Made by a program: the position numbers and the translations under genes
Part shown: positions 11,197-22,152 of the stretch, piece after piece
How positions within the stretch are numbered: position 1 is the stretch's first letter
Layout: each line of letters begins with the position of its first letter
Notes under the pieces: model-generated
The model's input: the letters and a program-made list of their open reading frames with translations, nothing else
Told to the model about the DNA's origin: nothing
Databases searched by the model: none
Source of the DNA: Microthyrium microscopicum
Lineage: Eukaryota > Ascomycota > Dothideomycetes > Microthyriales > Microthyriaceae
Reading direction: 5' to 3'
Length of the DNA stretch: 64,000 nucleotides
NCBI GenBank assembly: GCA_010405405.1
Contig: MU004247.1
Coordinates: forward strand, 192,202 to 256,201

Positions 11197-13839
11197 ATTG
11201 ACTGAGAGAATCTGCCGGCGATAGGTACCTATAGGATCGAACTGGATGCAAGGAAATCTACCGAATGTAGGTATCCCTCAAGGATATAGGCAAACCACTC
11301 CAGGTGGATGGAAAATCTGTTATAGAAGAAATGCTCACTTCGGTCTCCAAGTAGAAAGAAACAACAAGAACGAGTTACTCAGGAAGTATAATATAGAAAA
11401 ACAGGTCAGGAATTAGGAATGCGATGATAGAGTACTGGTTTACAGAACCATGGTACAGAAGTATAACCGCGACTGTCCAACCACCTTTGCCCAAAGGCGG
11501 GTTTGAACCATGGTTGAACCCCAAATGGCAGGAGACGAACCCAGCGTCTTCATGGGACAAAGTCTAGAGAAGGGACAATCGGAATCTACAGAGGCCATTG
11601 CGTCCCGTTGACAGTCGAATCCCAAGCTCTTTCTAGTGGTGGCATACGCGACTTCCAACAAATATGCCGAGTCTGATATTGTGGGGATATGGGTAAAGAT
11701 TGATCTACTGTAGGGGAAGGATAATCTGTTTTGAAACCAATTGTATTGAATGGTTAGTTTGTAGATCCAGGGTCTGAGAAGCTATGTCCCAGATCTAGAT
11801 GCGTTCAGATGAAGTTTGGGGTGTAAGAAGCATTCCGTGTGGCCAAGAGAGTTAAGCTTCGTAGATCTTGAAACTTGAGAAATTTGTAAGGTTATGCACC
11901 AGCTAGCAGAATAGGGGAGCTTTGACCAGGTTATATATCTCCAGCCTTATAATGGAAGGTCCTATTCTTGCTATTGTGCTGGGGAGGTGGTGGGATTTCA
12001 TCTGTTTGATGTCGGGATCGACGCGAGGATGTGATAGATGTTGATTGGTAACTTGGAGATAAGACCTTTGTAAATATCTCTTCTGCTTCCTGAAGAACAG
12101 AAGATCTCGCAAGAGAAACCATTGTCAAACTAAATTTTGTCTTTTAGGTTTGGTGTTTGACCAAGTGTAGACCTATCATCAAATGTCAGATCTAGGCCAA
12201 GCCCTGATTACAACTGACAGCGGACAGATGCTGTATTCCCACGTGAGTGTTTTAATGATATGCCTCAAACACGGATGGATTCTTGTAAATGAGAAATACA
12301 ATAAAGTCATCATCAATGTTGGTAAGAAGCCTCGCGTGAAGAAGCTTTCGCAATATTTTATACAGCAATCTCATCTTGCAGCTTTGCTCATCTAAGAGAA
12401 TCTAGACCATGTTAACAGATCCATAACCATTGAACGATGAAATAAGAGACGGGAATATGATGCTGTGCGAGATTCGGTGATATAAGGAGAGTGGTCTCGT
12501 CCAAATCAAATTGACATAAGCCCAGATTACTTGTTCAACAGTCTCGTTGGTCCACTTGTGCCTGACAGAAGAAAGCCCACTGGACCTTTTTTTGCCACCA
12601 TACTTGATGAAGAAGTCCTTTGAGACTGTTGAGACGGACGAAGATATATGGTTTATTTATCAGCGCAGACCACAGTGTCTTAGATAAGCCATCCGAAGAT
12701 CAATGAGGCGCAAACACTGGATGGTAGATCGGTTGCGCTGCAGAAGATGTACGATCAGTGACAACCCCAGTACAGATCATTTGACTAGCAAAGAGTTGGA
12801 ATGGCGACGCCCCGCGATAACAATCGTGCAGCAAGATGGTGTTGTGGAACTGGGCGAACATGTGCCCTGATTTTGTTGGAGATGGGTCCGGTCCTATTTG
12901 GTGCCAGATAACAAGTCAGGGACAATAAGAGGCTGAAAAAAAGGCCAACCTCAGTTGTTGTGCTCTGTGCAATATATGAGGTTGGTTCTGGCTGGTATTA
13001 AGTGATCCTGTCGTGGTTCCTTTTGGGGGCTGGCATCCAATCCAGCACCACCCAACTCGTTCACCACAAATGTCCAAGGTCGATTGACTTGTATGAAATG
13101 GGAAACAAGCGCGACAGACGCAGCAAAGTGTAGTTAAACATCAACAATGACATGGTAGGGAATGTTAGTGGGTATGGGAGACGCAGCAATATGCAGGAGA
13201 AAAGAACAAGAGTCGAGATGGAAGTTGAGGGAGTGGCTGAGCATGGGCGGTCCCGACAACACCAACCTCTGATCTTACTGGTTGCTATCACAGTGAGCGG
13301 CGAGGATGTGGTGCAGGCAATACTAAAAATACCCGGTTTCTAGCAGTATTGTTGGCTGGAATACTGGAATAATACAAGGCTTTTTACCAGCAAATACCAA
13401 GTGTGTGGCTGTTGCAGTGTTGATGTGCAAGGCCAGCCCATCATCCTCTCACTCGTCTACTGAGAATTGGAATCAAGGCAATCCGTAGAGTGGGTAGCGT
13501 CAACCATTACTACCTCTCCCCCATCTCACATCAGCCTGCTACCTTTGTACTCTTCTCTTACCATCTATCATCTGTCCTCTATTTACGCCTGTACTCACTA
13601 TTTCTCAGCAATTACCGCTCACTGCCATCCATATTCGCTATCATACACCCCTGCCACCTGGAAATCCTCGCGATCCCTCTCCATGCACTGTCCCAGCTCC
13701 AGCTGAGGGTGCGCCGTGCCACTTCCATAATCCATCCGCTTGAAAGAAGTAGTCTCCCGCCAAACTGGTTCCTCCCTCGAATTCTCCTGCTACTTTCCTC
13801 GATTTTGAGTCCACCAAGGCTCGGTCCCATATTCTTATC
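11197..13839. other. 2.6-kb region without a supported gene
   Basis: This gap separates the start of the GH43 gene from the start of the membrane-protein gene, so it holds two divergent promoters. Only short open frames without recognisable motifs occur. The last 350 bp before 13840 are rich in C and T, as is common just upstream of fungal start codons. I see no TE ends, RNA gene or tandem repeat. Confidence 0.4.
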
Positions 13840-15266
13840 ATGGCCATCATTGCCAACAGGCTGGTAAATCGCCGACTAGCCACCCGAACTCTACATATCA
13901 GACAAGATGTATCCTTACTACCTACGCGGACACCACCGCCTTCCTCCGATTCAAATGGCATATCCTCAGCAGCCGTTGCTAGTATAGTGGTAAGTCTGGA
14001 ATAAGATATATTTCGTAAATCACAGGCTAATAAATTCAGCTGGTCGTCGTATTCATAACCGTCATCGCTGCCGGTCTCCTCCTCTGCATGGTACACAAAA
14101 GAAGACAACGAAACGCCGCCCACCAACCCGAAAACTCCCCAAAAAGTAGTCTACTCAGCAAATTCACAAGATGGAGATCCGATTCTAATCGTGGTGATTA
14201 CTCAGGCCATCTCCAGCCAAGTCTAATCACTGTAACCTCGGGAGATGACCTCTCACGAGAACGCAGTGTCGACCAAACAAGAGATGTCGAAATGGAACTA
14301 GCCACATCCGCCAACCCACCCACCACCACCACTACCAATGGTGCATCAACCACGAATAACACTGATGCCACAGTCGACAGACACTCCTCCGTCCGCAGCA
14401 TAATGACCCTCCCCCCATATTCCGTCTCCGCCCGCCCCTCCGAACAAGTAATTGCCCGCGAAGGCGAACGGGCTGGCGTAGACGTCGTTCTCGAACATCC
14501 CGAAACCGTCAACGAAGAAGAAGAGCGCCGCGACGAAGAAATGGAATCCCTCTATCAAATCCGCCGCGCACGCCGCGAAGAAGCCGCCGAGCGCGAAGAA
14601 CGACGCCGCTTACGACGAGAAGCGCGCGCAAGAGGTGATATGGCTACACTACGTCGCTTGCAAGTCGAAAGCCAACGACGCGCGGAAGCTCAGGCGGAGG
14701 GCGCGACTGTGAGTGCGCAGCTGATTGCTGAGCATCAGAATAAGACTAGGGAGAGGAGGGTTAGTAGTGTGCAGTATCATAATCTGGGTGTGGCGCATCA
14801 TGATGGGTCGAGGGTGAGGGCGACGAGTATTGATTCGGACAATCGGCCTCTTCTTTCGTCCGCGGCGAGTTTTGCGGGGAGTAATAGGCCGGATTCGCTG
14901 GCCCAGTCATTACAGCACCATCGCGGCCTTTCGAGCACGAGTATCAATTCGACATCGAGTGGGATGTCTGGGACTCCGGACTTCGAAGTAATTTCACTTA
15001 ACGACCAATCTTCCCGCTCGCCATCATTCGATGCGGGAAGTCAACACACCATCCCGCCAACTGCACCGCCGGAGTATGAGGATGCGCCGCCTTACTCGAG
15101 TCCGATACTTGCAAGGGGTGAGATACCACATTTTCCAGCGTCAAGTTCAATAGCTGCGAGGCATGACGCAGCGAGGAGCGAGCCAGTGACGACTGAAGCA
15201 CCGCAACTTCCCATGCTTCAACCCGTGCCGTCGATTGAAATCACTGCAGTGTCGCCTAGACCGTAG
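13840..15266 (+). CDS. Single-pass membrane protein with long charged cytosolic tail
   Basis: Two exons: 13840-13989 and 14040-15266, with a 50-bp GTAAGT...CAG intron, giving 458 residues. The first exon is easy to miss because its ORF is only 50 codons. Splicing restores a transmembrane helix at about residues 44-66 (VASIVLVVVFITVIAAGLLL), which is cut in two by the intron. Basic residues (HKRRQR) follow the helix, suggesting that the C-terminal part is cytosolic. Residues about 190-270 form a highly charged Arg/Glu segment likely to be a long helix or coiled coil. The remainder is Ser/Pro-rich with a PPEYEDAPPY segment that resembles a WW-domain or ubiquitin-ligase ligand. I do not recognise the family and assign no function. 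Confidence 0.75.
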
Positions 15267-15833
15267 AGTGGTCTTGAGTAACATGCATGATTTCGAAGAC
15301 TTCACCAACTCCTCCACCATTTCTTCATATACTCATAATAATCTCACCCCCTTTGATGGTTGCATCCACCACCAAAACATCAACACACCACTCAAATATT
15401 ACATCGCACGACTACCACCACCAGAATAGGCGGCACATATATGACCCTAACGAACCGTTTGAATAGCCTTTAATGGCACATCCCACGAAAGCGAGAAAGC
15501 GAGTTTGTTTATATTACGATTCTTTTTGATTTGAATTTTGGCGTAACAACACATATTTCGAAAGCGAAGCAGAGTTCAGCAAGGCGCAGTAGGACCATGT
15601 GAAGAGAGTTTGGGCTGAAGAGAACTTGGGCTAAGTAAAGATATCAAGATAGCGAATCTTGCTGCACATCATTATCGATATGGGCTTACCTGGCATAGCC
15701 AGAAGGGAGGAAATATATAGTAGAGGGTTAGCCGGCTCACAGTGGATAAAGTGGATGACAAGAATGCCACGCTGTTGATAACAAAGATTACCTAGTATTA
15801 AATGTGTAATAACTGGTTGACTATCAAATGAAT
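15267..15833. other. Intergenic region before minisatellite
   Basis: This is the 3' flank of the membrane-protein gene. It contains only short unsupported ORFs and leads into the 17-bp tandem repeats. Confidence 0.4.
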
Positions 15834-16169
15834 GTGATGCTGTAAGAGCTGTGATGCTGTAAGGACTGTGGTGCTGTAAAGACTTTGATCGTAAGGACTG
15901 TGGTGTTGTAAGGACTGTGATGTTGTAGTGCTGTAAGGACTGTAGCGTTGAAGTGAGTGTGATAATGCTCTCGTAAACAACGCGGTCCGGTCCTGACTGT
16001 CTTGCTGTCAAGATTGACGACCTATGGATTGTGGAATCATAAGGACAGTGATACTACAAGGAGTGTGATGAACTGCAAGAAGTTTGACGGTGTAAGGACT
16101 GTGCTGGTGTAAGGACGGTGGTGCTGTAAGGACGGTGATGCTATAAGGACGATGATGTTGTAAGAAGTC
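15834..16169. repeat. Two clusters of a degenerate 17-bp minisatellite
   Basis: A unit close to TGCTGTAAGGACTGTGA recurs head to tail at about 15834-15948 and again at about 16037-16169, with diverged copies between. Spacing is mostly 17 bp, which is not a multiple of three, so it is unlikely to be coding. Confidence 0.75.
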
Positions 16170-16347
16170 TTTTCCTGTCGAAATGGAGGCCGTCGTAATG
16201 TTCGGGGAGATCTTTGTACACGGCAGAGGACAGTGGCTTCTTGGCTTCTATATCATCCAGCGATAGAGATTCTGACTCTGATCTTGTGAGTGCATACAAA
16301 CTGATCCAAGTTGATCAAACCATCGACGCTGATACTCATATGGTCTC

Positions 16348-17691
16348 TCAACAGATGACGAACGCTGGCTCTAATGGCCGTGGTACTTGCTCATTAAATC
16401 CTGGACAAGCTTTGTATCTTTCCATCTCCTCATCAGTCACGCTTCTGTCTCCCAAGAGCTCTGGCGGGGCCATCTCGGTTGCTGGCAAGCCCCGTCGTGA
16501 CCACTCCCAGATAGATCTTACCTCTGCGTCTGGAGGTAGTTGATCTTTGAAAGGAACAGAGTTGAGAATGGCGTCGTAGAACATGGTCCTTCCAATTGCG
16601 GCTAGGAAAGGAGTATTAATGCCTGTTATCCTCAGTCAGTATAAATGCCATGAAAAAGAGGACATAGAGCTCTTCAAATCTCCGCGTCGGTAGAACTCAC
16701 GATTTTGCGCGGTGTTTTCAATACTATCCAGGTGGACCTGTGAGTATAACGTCGTGGAAGGCAACATTGGATCAGGCGTTGCCATTGTTGCAAAGCCAGT
16801 ATTGAATTGTTCAAGTGAGCTAAATTCTGCTGGAAGTTGGAAGGCCGCATAGCAAGGATCTCCTTTGAGCATCTGACGAGTCCAGTGTAGGCCGTAATAA
16901 CTGACAGTATTGCCAACGACTTTTGAACTAGCCTGTTCGTCGAGCGCTCCAAACCTTTCGTTCTCAGGCACTGGAGACGGCCAAGGTAAGTAACTGTTAT
17001 CTTGGAGGACATAACACATGAACATCTCCACCAATTGGGTGGCGAAAGCAATAGCTAATCGCACCACACCAACATACCAGAACCGGGTCATTTGGAAATT
17101 ACTCCCCGTGGCATTTTCTCTGGCCAGAGCTGCTAAGGTAGCCACGAGCTGCTTCGTATTAGTGACAGTACATAGAGGTACTTGGCTTGGCTATACCTGA
17201 CGATTAACAACGATAACTCCAGCCCACTTGGCATCCCAGCCTTCTCTGCTCTTGATCCATTCTTTCTTCCATGTTGGTCTCCTATTATAGCTGCCGCTGG
17301 TGAGGAGCCCAGTATCAGCCAGAATCACAACTGGGAAGCTGGCTCGCATCCGGGCAAAGAAAGCTGCCATCAGACTCTCCGCAGCTTCATCATCAACTGA
17401 CTTTTCCCGCTTGGAAGCTTTCAGACAGACTTTGAGAGTTTTCTTGAGATGATGATGTCCTGCGGAATCCTCCAGTAATTGCAGTCCAAGGTCGGCGCCA
17501 GCTATAGTGACTCTGTAGAGAGGGTCGTGTCGACTGTGAATTTCCGTGACCTGTATGTTGCCTGGTGGATAATCTTCTTGAATGACTTTGAAGCCGTACA
17601 TTTTGCCCAACGATGTCTGACCAGCGTAATATGCTGCCCGGTTTTTTCTTCGTTCGCCTGCTTGCAACGGGCTTAGACTACTGCTAGACAT
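16348..17691 (-). CDS. Fungal protein of unknown function
   Basis: Three exons on the minus strand: 17691-17197, about 17151-16701 and 16622-16348, giving about 406 residues. The first acceptor could be 3 bp later, removing one Gln without changing frame. The second intron has GTGAGT, an ACTGACT branch-like motif and a CAG acceptor, and all joints keep the frame. The N-terminus is basic and Ser-rich. Residues about 165-215 have a hydrophobic character (RFWYVGVVRLAIAFATQ, then MFMCYVL), which might be a buried helix or a weak membrane segment. Many Trp, Tyr and Cys residues suggest a folded globular protein. No catalytic motif or known domain is visible. Confidence 0.65.
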
Positions 17692-17815
17692 GATGGCAAG
17701 GTATGCTTGAATACTGAGTTGATATGAGTATCAAAGATCAGATGTATATCAACCTCAGCCCAAAGATAGAACAGTAAGAGTATGAATATATTGGAACCGG
17801 TCCAATGAAACGAAG

Positions 17816-17905
17816 TTATGAATGTGTGAATGTGTTACTGGAACCTGTCCTGAATGTTGTTGAATGTGTCGATGTGTTGAATGTTGTTGAATGTGTTGAA
17901 TGAAG
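17816..17905. repeat. Short GAATGTGTT-type tandem repeat
   Basis: Just upstream of the unknown gene, GAATGTGT/GAATGTTGTT motifs repeat at 9-11 bp intervals for about 90 bp. This is simple imperfect low-complexity DNA. Confidence 0.6.
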
Positions 17906-18069
17906 AAGTTGGAATAGAACCATCTCTGCATCCTATCTTATACCCAGATTCTCCTGTCATCTCAATCACCCCTCGTTGACTTTGAAGATCGTGCTTTGGC
18001 GTTGGAGTGCCAGCAAACTCGTTGGTGCAATCGAGCTGGCATCAACAGCGCTGACCCTAAGAACCGTGT

Positions 18070-18760
18070 GTTTTCTGGTAAACACTAGACAATGCCGGAT
18101 TGAATCGATAAGAGAGGATGCTTTGATCTTGTGCAACTGCTGGGCAACCTGTTTACCTCGCTGAGAATTGTGCAGTGACTGTAATAACATTGCAACTTAC
18201 GCCCTGAGTAGGGGCCTCTGGCGAGACGGAGCATGCAACTTGTTGACATACGCAAACACTGAACATCTGCGGAAAGCATAAGCACCACTGAGCATTCTAG
18301 TTCCTTTTTAGGCGTTGGATGGCCTGTCGTTGACACACAATTGTACAGTGACTAGAATAGCATTACAATCGAACCAGATTGGGGGCTCTGACGAAAAAGA
18401 GTAAACTACTGTTAGCCTTTGGCAAGCACTGAACGCCTACCTACAGTCTGAGCACCAGAGATTGCTCTGATCTCTTTCAATCGCAGAATCTGATGTCGAT
18501 TGACCCATAAACGTGCAGTGACTGAGATGACATACTGAGGCGTAGCAGATCCAGGAACTTTGATTTTCGACCTTCTATGCCGGTTCGTTGCAAACACTGT
18601 ATGTCCGTGGACTTTCTACATAACAATAAACGATACGTTTACTTACAATTGCCTGGCTAGTAGTAGAATGATGCGTAAGTTTGCAGTGACTGAGATGTCG
18701 TTACAAAATGGGGCATATGGGGAATTGTCGTCAATTACACACGTTTAATTAGACGTTCAT
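18070..18760. repeat. Degenerate tandem repeat of about 170-bp period
   Basis: TGCAGTGACT or a one-base variant occurs at 18171, 18344, 18514 and 18682, at intervals of 173, 170 and 168 bp. A second landmark, GCAAACACTGAAC and variants, recurs at about 18078, 18251, 18423 and 18592 with the same spacing. This indicates at least four diverged copies. Spacing is not a constant multiple of three, and stop codons interrupt every frame. Confidence 0.65.
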
Positions 18761-19056
18761 CAGTGTAGAGAATGATGGGATGTATCATGAATTTCTCTTC
18801 TCCTAAACGATGTATCAAGACGAATAAAATCGACGACGAGCCAAAAAGATTATGTAACGCTCACAATGACAAGACCAGAACACAATACGCACATTTCTAG
18901 TATTCCAATGCAAATCGAAGCATTTCTGCATAAGAGTTTATTCTTTACAGCTTGATTATGGTATCATTCAAAAGCAGCCAAGCTACTCCGCGATGCAATG
19001 CAGTATGCAATATCAAAACATAATATATCTTCAAATAGCCTTCAATCACCTCTATC

Positions 19057-20462
19057 TCAGTAATAACCCGTATCCCGCCGCGATCCAGGTTTATCATCCC
19101 GAGCATTCACCAAGCGCTGATGTAGTCCAGCCGCCGGCGTACTAGCCCGCTTCAATGGACTGCCTTCGCGCTTCCGCCCATCTGTACCTGGATTATGACG
19201 CAGGATATTCGACGATGCTGCTTTTCTCAGCGGTGATGCGGCATGAGTATAGACGCCAAGACTACCTCCGTCGCCTGAACCAGTGCTAGCATATTGTGGT
19301 CTATTGGACTGGAGTGGAGGCGCGTGTCGGATTGGTGATGATTGGTCCGCTGGGCCAGAGGGTGCAGCACTTGAGGGAAAGCCGTATGATTGTGCGCTTG
19401 GAGTGACAAGTGGTCTTGAGCGCTGGGAATCTTGCGCTCCGAGGTTTTGGGGATCGTAGTGTGATGCATATGCAGTGTTTGGTGCGGTCCGGAAGCCACG
19501 AGGACTGACATATGGACTGCCCGATACCACTTCCGCGACGGCGCCCCATTCGCGCTTGTCCTGATCCCATACTGGTCCTGGATGTGGGAATTGGATGCCA
19601 ACGTCTCTAACGGGTCGTTTGTGGGCGTTTGGCTGAACGAATTTGGTATCATATTCTTTGCTGACTTGTTGGGTAATGACTGCCGCGTCTTTGCTTTTTT
19701 GTTCGAACTTTGTTTGTAGGACATAGCCTTGCAGACTGAGCAAAGCACAGAGCGCAATTGTTTGTATTACGGTTACGCTCGGACGGGGGTCAAGTTGTGA
19801 ATATGGGAGAAAGAGCCATGTGATGCCAACGTGGCCGGGAGAAAATAGTACGAACAGTCGCAAGCAAACGCTAGGAGGATCCCAAGCTAATATTTCCCAT
19901 ACGTCATCATTGTCGTCTGGATGAGCTCGAGATTGGGCAGAAGGAGTTGCTAGGTCTGCGAGGAAGCGGAATGGGGTAGCTAGAGAAGGAGAAGATGTGA
20001 CTTTGACCCGTCGGGCGGAAGGTGTGGCAGGCGGAGCGTTGATGTTGACATGAAAGAGTCTATATGGTTTCGATGATTGGTAGGCGAAGAAGGCATTGAC
20101 AAGTGAGAATGTTGTGAGAACCCAGACTATGAGGGTACACTGGTAACAAGTCAGTCATTATCATATAGCTCCATAGCTCAGTAAGTACTTACCAGACCGC
20201 TGAAGTATGCGCCTGTTGATCTACTGTAGTCGACGAAGATGTCATCTCCATGAGACTTTAAAGTAGAATTGACCCGAGCGAATATAAGAAGGAGGTTTAG
20301 AGATATGCCGATAGTGTTGGACCATGTTTTGTTGAATTGCTCCCAGTCTTGAGAAGCTAGTTCCTCCGACAGCCAGAGAGCTACTTCAGAGGGATGGAGC
20401 CAGGCATTGAGTCGTTGCGCTAGAGGTGCGCGTCGAACATGTCGCGTAGGTTGTGGAGGCAT
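19057..20462 (-). CDS. nur1: Nuclear rim protein, Nur1/Mug154 family (DUF2418)
   Basis: Two exons on the minus strand: 20462-20193 and 20139-19057, joined by a 53-bp GTAAGT...CAG intron, giving 450 residues. The N-terminal RHVRRAPLAQRLNAW, the WLSEELASQDWEQF stretch and the following helix (TIGISLNLLLIFARVNS) match the family pattern known to me. Further hydrophobic segments are TLIVWVLTTFSLVNAFFAY at the start of exon 2 and two more around residues 180-230. The C-terminal 180 residues are Ser/Pro/Arg-rich and probably disordered in the nucleoplasm. In yeasts the family sits in the inner nuclear membrane and helps tether rDNA or heterochromatin with LEM-domain proteins; that role is inferred here. 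It is divergent to the V-ATPase subunit F gene, 309 bp apart. Confidence 0.85.
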
Positions 20463-20771
20463 GATGTATGGATGGAACGCTGTCAATATCGCAGCTATGA
20501 GATTAGAACGGCCATGAACTAGAAATTGTAAAAAAGCAACTTGATGCGGGGGATGGGTGTTGGTGAGGTCAATATAATCAGACCAGGAACAAGGAGAGAA
20601 TTGAGGATGGAAATAATAACAAAGGCCTCCACCTCTTTTTTTCGACAGGGGTGCTCCTTTGTAGATCACAGCCCCCACTAGCCTCGATATAGCCCCTCCA
20701 CCCCCACCGGCTCTATCTTGAGCTTGAGCTCCAGGTCTCTCTTCAACTTCACCGTTCCCTTCTCCACCAAG

Positions 20772-21292
20772 ATGGCTGCTCCTCCAACGGCCTATAAGGA
20801 CAGACAGTTCCTCGCTGTAATTGGAGACGAGGTATTTCTATCCTTCACTGGTGCTATGTTTTCGACTAACCAAACACAGGACTCAGTGACCGGCCTTTTG
20901 CTTGCTGGTGTAGGCGTATGATAGCTCCCAAATACACCTCAAAGACATGGCTAATACCACCTTTCAGCATGTCAATCCACCTCCCGACTCTCAGAAGAAC
21001 TTTCTAGTCGTAGACGCAAAGACGGAAACCTCGGCAATAGAAGCTGCCTTTGACAACTTTACCCAACATCGCAAAGACATTGCTATTCTTTTGATAAACC
21101 AACATGTCCGTCAACCGAATCCCTTGCGCTTTATCTTCTAACGTATATCAGATCGCCGAGAGGATACGGTACAAGGTCGATGCGTACACTGCTGCTTTCC
21201 CTTCACTATTAGAGATTCCATCAAAGGACCATCCATATGATCCAGATAAGGATAGCGTTTTGAAGCGCGTGAGAAGACTTTTCGGAGATTGA
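20772..21292 (+). CDS. vma7: V-type proton ATPase subunit F
   Basis: Four exons: 20772-20831, 20880-20915, 20968-21105 and 21152-21292, giving 124 residues, the usual length. Introns are 46-52 bp. The third has a GTCCGT donor, but the join [14 protein letters not shown] is the one conserved in the family. Subunit F is part of the V1 central stalk that couples ATP hydrolysis to proton pumping into vacuoles and endosomes. Recognisable segments are [23 protein letters not shown] and the C-terminal [13 protein letters not shown]. The second exon is only 36 bp. Confidence in both identity and structure is high. Confidence 0.95.
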
Positions 21293-21414
21293 TCTGGATA
21301 TACATTCTGCGGGCTTGGTATGGTGAACAGCAATTGTCAATACTCATTTACTCGGCGGCAATTTCCTCTTCTATGAGATACCAGTTCTGTCCGAAAATGT
21401 TTGTCTTATGGACA

Positions 21415-21950
21415 CTAATACATGCAACCGCTTTTGCTGAAATACTTCTCGTGGGCTCTTAAGCATCGAACACGATGGCAAAACTCGACTCTCCTAGTGG
21501 ACAAATTAGCCAAATTACTACCGCGATCATTGTATTCTTTGTGATGCAGCCTTGGGCATCGAAACATGCATGTTACCATGTCCCCTAACATGCAGTCGCT
21601 TGACATCCTCCTGATTCGTGCCTTCCGGTAAACCCCCAGAGTAAAGAGCGCTCCAAGTCCATTATCAGGCTGGCGAGGATCGATCAACTGATAGTCTGCT
21701 GTCCTGCCCCAATTTTTCCAGTCATGCACTAGGAGCCATAATGGTGCATCATCCAATATTGCTACTTTACGCGTAATATGCCAGTGAAACTCTAGGTCTT
21801 CAATACGAGGAAACACATTCTTTGTGAGTATCTTTCAGCCAGTCATGCTCTTGTAAATGTAACTCTCTAGCATCGAAAACCAGGTCTATGACCATTTGCT
21901 AACGACAGCACTTCATTCTGTATACCGGCTGCCTTGAGTTCTGGCGCTGC
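21415..21950 (-). pseudogene. Probable gene relic (frameshifted)
   Basis: An open frame of about 130 codons (21816-21415, GTG-opened, no ATG at its head) has a protein-like composition, including PLWLLVHDWKNWG. Directly upstream, another frame from ATG 21895 reads VIDLVFDARELHLQEHDWL and then stops; a one-base shift near 21820 would fuse it to the first. A third frame upstream reads LKAAGIQNEVLSLAN before stopping. The succession of protein-like pieces in different frames suggests a decayed gene, although a weak intron (GTCATA...AAAG) could join two of them. The family is not recognised. Confidence 0.4.
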
Positions 21951-22152
21951 CTTACTTCTCTCTCTTCCCCTCCCATCAAGCCTGTCATATTGCAACAGTC
22001 GTTACTGCTGTAATGATTGCCGATACGGATTTCTTGCCAGTACAGATGCCCTGTTTCTCCTCTCTCCAAACTTTGTAAACATTCAATTCATCACCCATAT
22101 CATCAAAGCATACAGTAATATCAACAACGCTTTACCACCATCATACTTAACC

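Noticed and set aside
11500-11560. tRNA-like GGGTTCG/GGTTCAA fragments
   Set aside because: The T-arm-like words do not assemble into a 70-90-base cloverleaf with an acceptor stem on either strand.
12183-12395. 70-codon ORF in the GH43 upstream region
   Set aside because: No homologous-looking motif and no neighbouring exon that splices to it in frame.
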